A stretch of DNA of 9,216 bases from JBOHHR01 sp050740975 (lineage in GTDB: Bacteria > Pseudomonadota > Gammaproteobacteria > JBOHHR01): NCBI GenBank assembly GCA_050740975.1, contig JBOIEE010000131.1:1-9216 (forward strand). The letters run 5' to 3'. Below the pieces are notes generated by a model. The model saw only the letters and a list, made by a program, of their open reading frames with translations, searched no databases and was not told the origin of the DNA. The number at the start of each line of letters is the position of its first letter. Position 1 is the stretch's first letter. Positions 5,521 through 9,216 of the stretch are shown piece after piece. A program made the translations under genes and the position numbers.

Positions 5521-7926
5521 ATGAACGTTTTGTGCATCCCACGGCTGGGTTGGATTAAGCCCAGCAGAGTAACGAGTTGTCTAGCGCTGCTTTTCATCGT
5601 TTGTCTCGGCGGGCCCGCTTGGGCTAGCGAGCGTTCCACCAACATTGCCCTAAGCGGCAGCGGCGCGCTGCTTTTCAATGTGAACCACGAGGCCAACAGC
5701 CTGACCGTGTTCCGGGTCAAAGGCGGTGGCGCCCAGCTTGAAAAGCTGGATGAAGTTGCGGTGGGTCAAGAGCCCGTGTGTGTCGCTGTGCTCGGGGGCG
5801 GTAAGGCCTTCGTCACCAATTCGGCGAGCGGCACTGTATCGGTCGTCGAGCGTAAGGGTGCGGGGTTTGCGGTGACCAAGGAGATCCCTGTGGGTACCGA
5901 GCCGCGGGCTTGCGCGCTGGAGGGAAATCGGCTTTATGTGGCTAATTACGCCGATGGCACGGTGTCCGTGATCAATACGGGCTCCGAAGAAGTGGAGACG
6001 ATCACGCTGGGGAGCAATCCTGCCGTCGCGATCAATCCGGCCGCCATAGCCATCAGCGACGGCACGGTGTTTGTCACCCAGTTTTTTGCCAGGCTGATCG
6101 ATGGCGGGCCGGGCGAGGGATTCGACGACGGCAAGGAGGGGGTAGTGTTCGCCTTCCCGGTGGGCAGCCACAGCCCGATCACTCCCATCACCTTGTCTCC
6201 ACTGCTAGACTCAGGTTTCACCGCGAACCGAGCTAATCTTTGCCAGCTGATCAATCCGGCCGCTCCCAACAACACCTTCTGCCCGGATCCGACGATCGCC
6301 GATGCGACCAATCCGATCATCGCGGCGGACCTGCAGGCGGTGTTTCCCAACCAGTTCAAATCCGCCCTTATCTGTGACGGCAAGCTGTATCTGCCCAACA
6401 TCGGCGCCCAGCCCGAGCCGCCGTTCGGTTTCAATATCAACGTCCAGGCCTTGGTGCACCTGGTTGATACCGGAGCGCTGCAAGAGGACGCGAATCTGCA
6501 CGTCAACCTCAACGCCCAGATTAAGAACGAGGATGCGGCTGCTGGTGTCCCAGGCAACCAGATTCGGCAGTTCGGTAACGACTTGGTGGCGATCGATGCA
6601 GATGACAAGTGCGATAACTTTTTCATCGTGAGCCGGGGTGGCAACGCTGTGATCAAGGCGGTACTTGATCAAGACGGCAAGCTCAACATTGGCGCGCCCA
6701 ATGTGGTGCGTTTTCAGACCGGCAATATCCCGACCGGGATCGAGGTTGATCGCATAGGCAACTATGCCTATGTCAACAATCAGCTCGGCCAGTCGGTCTC
6801 GATCCTGGATCTGACGGCCAACGCGGTACTAGCCCAAGACGTACCCGCCAGCGCCCCGCCAGAGCCGGGGCAAGACGAGCACGTGCGGTTGATGGGCAAG
6901 CTGGTGTTCTTCACCGCGCTGGGCGTGCCGGATAACGGGCTCACCGGCACGCCGGTCCGGGACATCAACCCGGTGGATTTCCGCAACAAGCAATCGGATA
7001 ACGGCTGGAGCACCTGCGCGTCTTGCCACGATGAAGGGCTTGCGGACGGCGTGACTTGGATTTTCGCCGATGGACCGCGTCAGGCCATCCCCCTCGACGG
7101 CCTGTACTCCAAGCTCGCCGGTGCCCACGATACCCGGATCAACAACTGGAGTGCGGCGCGCGATAGCGTCACCGATTTCAATCAAAACTCCCGCGCGGTA
7201 CAGGGTGGCTGCGGTTTTGCCAGCGATGACTTTGACCCCGGTCAGTGCACAGCGAAGAAGAACCAGACGATCGCAAACCCAGCGATCTTCGACCACGGGA
7301 TCGCGGAGGGCGCAAGCGAAGCGCTCGATATGGAGACTGAATGGGCACAGACGGTGCGGGCTTTGAACGCGCCCAAGCCGGCGGATCTAACAACCCTGCA
7401 ACCGGGAGCCGATGTGTTTGCGGCCAATTGCGCTAGTTGCCACGGTGGGCCGAAATGGTCCAAGAGCCAAGTGATCTATGCCAACAATCCGGCGCTGGAT
7501 AAAGACGCCAATGCCGGTGGCGTCTTCCGCGATCTGGGAGTGGCTAACTTTGGCGACGAGGTGATCTCCTATGTAAATGCGACCGTGGATCCGGGCACGC
7601 TCAAGTTCTTGGAGGACATAGGGACATTCTTCGCAGCGAGTCCTATCGAGATCCGCCAGAATGGAAACCCGTCATTGGGGGTGCTCGGCTTCAACGTGCC
7701 CTCCTTGCTGGGGGTAGGCAACAGCGCGCCTTACTTCCACAACGGCGCGGCCCAGACGCTGGAGGAAGTCTTTGATCAGCACAACCTGGGTGGCAGCACT
7801 ATCGCGGGCACGCTCGATGACGACCAGGAGGCAGTCTTGCTCGCTTTCCTGAAATCGATCGACGGAACAACGGCCTTCTTCCGCTCAGAGACGGACGATT
7901 TCCTCGATCCGTTTATAGATCTCTGA
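5521..7926 (+). CDS. Exported YVTN beta-propeller / MauG-type di-heme cytochrome c peroxidase
   Basis: The 801-aa protein starts at an ATG 6 nt behind the strong SD GGAGGG. A Sec signal peptide (residues 1-35: basic start, hydrophobic CLALLFIVCLGG, cleavage likely after AWA) sends it to the periplasm or cell surface. Residues about 40-430 form a beta-propeller with YVTN-type strands (KAFVTNSASGTVSVV, LYVANYADGTVSVI, YAYVNNQLGQSVSIL). The C-terminal half is a cytochrome c peroxidase/MauG-like module with two CASCH heme-binding sites (499-503 and 637-641). The late motif APYFHNG (736-742) is found in that family. Cysteines C564 and C576 between the hemes could form a disulfide. Expected chemistry is periplasmic H2O2 reduction or a MauG-like oxidation, with the propeller as docking or substrate domain. 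The architecture recalls surface-associated peroxidases of methanotrophs, but identity with them is inference. It lies divergent from the ECF sigma operon and ends at its own terminator, so it is probably monocistronic. Confidence 0.88.
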   Translation: MNVLCIPRLGWIKPSRVTSCLALLFIVCLGGPAWASERSTNIALSGSGALLFNVNHEANSLTVFRVKGGGAQLEKLDEVAVGQEPVCVAVLGGGKAFVTNSASGTVSVVERKGAGFAVTKEIPVGTEPRACALEGNRLYVANYADGTVSVINTGSEEVETITLGSNPAVAINPAAIAISDGTVFVTQFFARLIDGGPGEGFDDGKEGVVFAFPVGSHSPITPITLSPLLDSGFTANRANLCQLINPAAPNNTFCPDPTIADATNPIIAADLQAVFPNQFKSALICDGKLYLPNIGAQPEPPFGFNINVQALVHLVDTGALQEDANLHVNLNAQIKNEDAAAGVPGNQIRQFGNDLVAIDADDKCDNFFIVSRGGNAVIKAVLDQDGKLNIGAPNVVRFQTGNIPTGIEVDRIGNYAYVNNQLGQSVSILDLTANAVLAQDVPASAPPEPGQDEHVRLMGKLVFFTALGVPDNGLTGTPVRDINPVDFRNKQSDNGWSTCASCHDEGLADGVTWIFADGPRQAIPLDGLYSKLAGAHDTRINNWSAARDSVTDFNQNSRAVQGGCGFASDDFDPGQCTAKKNQTIANPAIFDHGIAEGASEALDMETEWAQTVRALNAPKPADLTTLQPGADVFAANCASCHGGPKWSKSQVIYANNPALDKDANAGGVFRDLGVANFGDEVISYVNATVDPGTLKFLEDIGTFFAASPIEIRQNGNPSLGVLGFNVPSLLGVGNSAPYFHNGAAQTLEEVFDQHNLGGSTIAGTLDDDQEAVLLAFLKSIDGTTAFFRSETDDFLDPFIDL

Positions 7927-7960
7927 GATCTGGGGTCGTTTGCGACCATCCCACTCGAAT

Positions 7961-7996
7961 GCGCCGGCCTCTGGACGAGGCCGGCGCGGGTTTTTT
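7961..7996 (+). terminator. Intrinsic terminator of the peroxidase gene
   Basis: A perfect 11-bp GC-rich stem (GCGCCGGCCTC, 7961-7971, with 7977-7987) and a 5-nt loop are followed by GGG and six T. It starts 34 bp after the stop codon. The minus side has no T-tract, so it works in one direction only and should not stop the convergent nitroreductase transcript. Confidence 0.92.
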
Positions 7997-8052
7997 CTCT
8001 TCGATCTATTTTTTCCGCCCGCTGCCTGCAGACGATATGGGAGCTGGGATAC

Positions 8053-9216
8053 CTACTCCAGCGCTTGTCGGTCCAAGTGATGATAAGCCGGCAAGGTTTG
8101 CAGTCGCTCATCGGGAACTGCGCCGCCGATGGTGAAATGATAAAGACTCTGCCATCGCCCATCGGCTCTCAGTCCCAACAGCTCATGCATGGCGTCATCG
8201 AAAAAGCAGCCTATGCCTGTGGCGCGCAGATCCGCCGCCTCGGCCTCCAGATAGAGCACTTGGCCGATGAGGCCCGCCTCCCAAAAAAGACGGGGGTATA
8301 CCCAAGGACTTTGGGTCATGGCATCGAAGTCGGCCAGCATCCCTAGAGAGAAAGCGCCATCGCCGGCGATGCTTTGGTGACAGCTGATGATTTCGGCCGC
8401 TCCCCGCGCGTCTCCGGCGAGTAATTGGAACAGATTAAGCCACGAGGGACAGCGCTCCGGCTGCTGCCAAAGAAAGTCTTCGCGCATTCCGGCTCGCATG
8501 AGGCCCAAGTGCTCGGGAGAGCGTGCGAGCACGTACAGCCCCAAAGGGAGTCGGGACACCCGATGCACGAATAACGCAAGAGAAACATGAGGCGGCCAAG
8601 ATAATACCCGGAACGACCGGGCCGTGGGCAGGGTGCGCGCCATCATGTGATAGAAGACTTCCTCGGCTATGGCGGTGCACCCGTCCATGCGTAAGGCGCT
8701 GCGGCGAGCTCGAATGATACGCCTAGCCGACACCAGGCGCTGCCCAAGGACCGACGCCCGCGCCTCTGGTTCTTCGTGTGGCGCCAGCATTTTCTTGTTT
8801 CGCATGCGCGGGTGGCGCGTTAGTGGGGCAACCTCATCGATAATGGGCCAGGAATGGTGCGCAGCGCTGAGGGTATTGGGTCGGCCCATGGCTTCCGTTG
8901 CCCGCAGGCGCGCGAGTAGATCACTCGGTAGCTCGAGGACAACCCCATCGGAGTCACCGAGCGCGCCATCGGGGAAAAGCGCGATCAGGCAGCCGGCCTG
9001 TTCCGCCTCCGGCCCTATCTGGGAACGCAAACCAAGCAGACTCTCAAGATCTTCATCGCCTATGTTCTCGATAAGCCGCCCCTCCCAACCGAAGGTAGCA
9101 GCGGCAAATATAATGGCACCGATGGCATGGCCGACATCATGGTGGCAGAAGCGAAACGCGCGTTCGCCGTATTTCCAAGCCTCCCGCCAATAAATGGAGC
9201 TGAATGCGATCAGAAC
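8053..9216 (-). CDS. SagB/ThcOx-type tandem nitroreductase-family protein (partial, 5' end outside window)
   Basis: The frame is open without a stop from 8056 to the window edge at 9216 (387 codons). A TTG at 9030 inside it is not the start, because clear homology lies upstream of it. The first residues (SSIYWREAWKYGERAFRFC, then HHDVGHAIGAIIFAAATFGW) are the end of a first nitroreductase-like domain typical of SagB/ThcOx-type dehydrogenases. A linker with a low-complexity basic part follows. The second domain starts near RRSALRMDG, the usual flavin-binding segment. It continues through GLYVLAR, then AGDGAFSLGMLADFD and LFWEAGLIGQVLYLEA, to GIGCFFDDAMHELLGL, where FMN-binding and dimer contacts are expected. 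Such proteins use FMN for oxidation of azoline rings or related reactions. No cyclodehydratase or precursor peptide gene is in view, so the substrate is unknown. The gene converges on the peroxidase gene with about 126 bp between their stops. Confidence 0.85.
   Translation of the reverse strand, partial: VLIAFSSIYWREAWKYGERAFRFCHHDVGHAIGAIIFAAATFGWEGRLIENIGDEDLESLLGLRSQIGPEAEQAGCLIALFPDGALGDSDGVVLELPSDLLARLRATEAMGRPNTLSAAHHSWPIIDEVAPLTRHPRMRNKKMLAPHEEPEARASVLGQRLVSARRIIRARRSALRMDGCTAIAEEVFYHMMARTLPTARSFRVLSWPPHVSLALFVHRVSRLPLGLYVLARSPEHLGLMRAGMREDFLWQQPERCPSWLNLFQLLAGDARGAAEIISCHQSIAGDGAFSLGMLADFDAMTQSPWVYPRLFWEAGLIGQVLYLEAEAADLRATGIGCFFDDAMHELLGLRADGRWQSLYHFTIGGAVPDERLQTLPAYHHLDRQALE

Noticed and set aside
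5150..5542. Minus-strand frame of 130 codons in the divergent region
   Set aside because: It overlaps the SD and start of the peroxidase gene and the promoter signals, has no SD of its own and resembles no known protein.
5946..6656. Minus-strand frame of 236 codons inside the peroxidase gene
   Set aside because: It is a codon-bias shadow of the well-supported plus-strand protein, has repetitive composition and no family resemblance.
9028..9030. TTG as the start codon of the nitroreductase
   Set aside because: The frame continues upstream to the window edge with clear family sequence (WREAWKYGERAFRFC), so the gene starts outside the window.
8669..9193. Plus-strand frame of 174 codons at the right end
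   Set aside because: It is antisense to the nitroreductase, rich in Arg, Ser and Pro as expected of a shadow frame, and not recognisable.

Overview
The window looks like a chromosomal segment of a proteobacterium, most likely a gammaproteobacterium. Gene density, codon use and the mix of families fit this: alanine dehydrogenase, an ECF sigma factor paired with a ChrR-type cupin, a beta-propeller/di-heme cytochrome c peroxidase and a tandem nitroreductase of the SagB/ThcOx type. Surface peroxidases of this general build are known from Methylococcaceae, which also use alanine dehydrogenase, so a methanotroph-like host is possible. That assignment is inference only. No tRNA, rRNA or CRISPR array was seen.

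Layout. Positions 1-362 hold no convincing gene. A complete alanine dehydrogenase (ald, +) fills 363-1469. Its stop codon abuts a 75-bp inverted-repeat element (1469-1543). About 580 bp without a recognisable gene follow, then a second, 229-bp element of the same family (2125-2353). Next comes a 59-codon remnant of a CPA2 (Kef-type) cation/proton antiporter (2435-2614). It runs straight into a class I SAM methyltransferase gene (2607-3323, +), whose stop overlaps the stop of the convergent gene. The minus-strand operon, read right to left, is ECF sigma factor (5066-4422), ChrR-type cupin (4425-3946) and a second methyltransferase (3949-3320). All three are joined by 4-bp ATGA overlaps, and a perfect A7 slippery heptamer sits at the cupin/methyltransferase junction.

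Divergent from that operon, across a regulatory region of about 400 bp, is an 801-codon exported protein (5521-7926, +). It joins a YVTN-type beta-propeller to a MauG/cytochrome c peroxidase-like di-heme module and ends at a strong intrinsic terminator (7961-7996). The right end (8053-9216, -) is the 3' part of a SagB/ThcOx-type double-domain nitroreductase whose start lies beyond the window.

How it may work together (inference). The sigma factor and cupin form a probable regulator/anti-regulator pair, as in ECF-ChrR systems that sense oxidative or metal signals. They are translationally coupled to a methyltransferase and share a divergent promoter region with a periplasmic or surface peroxidase, so the peroxidase is the obvious candidate target. 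The 1470-2600 stretch looks like remodelled DNA: two non-autonomous mobile elements and a truncated transporter gene.
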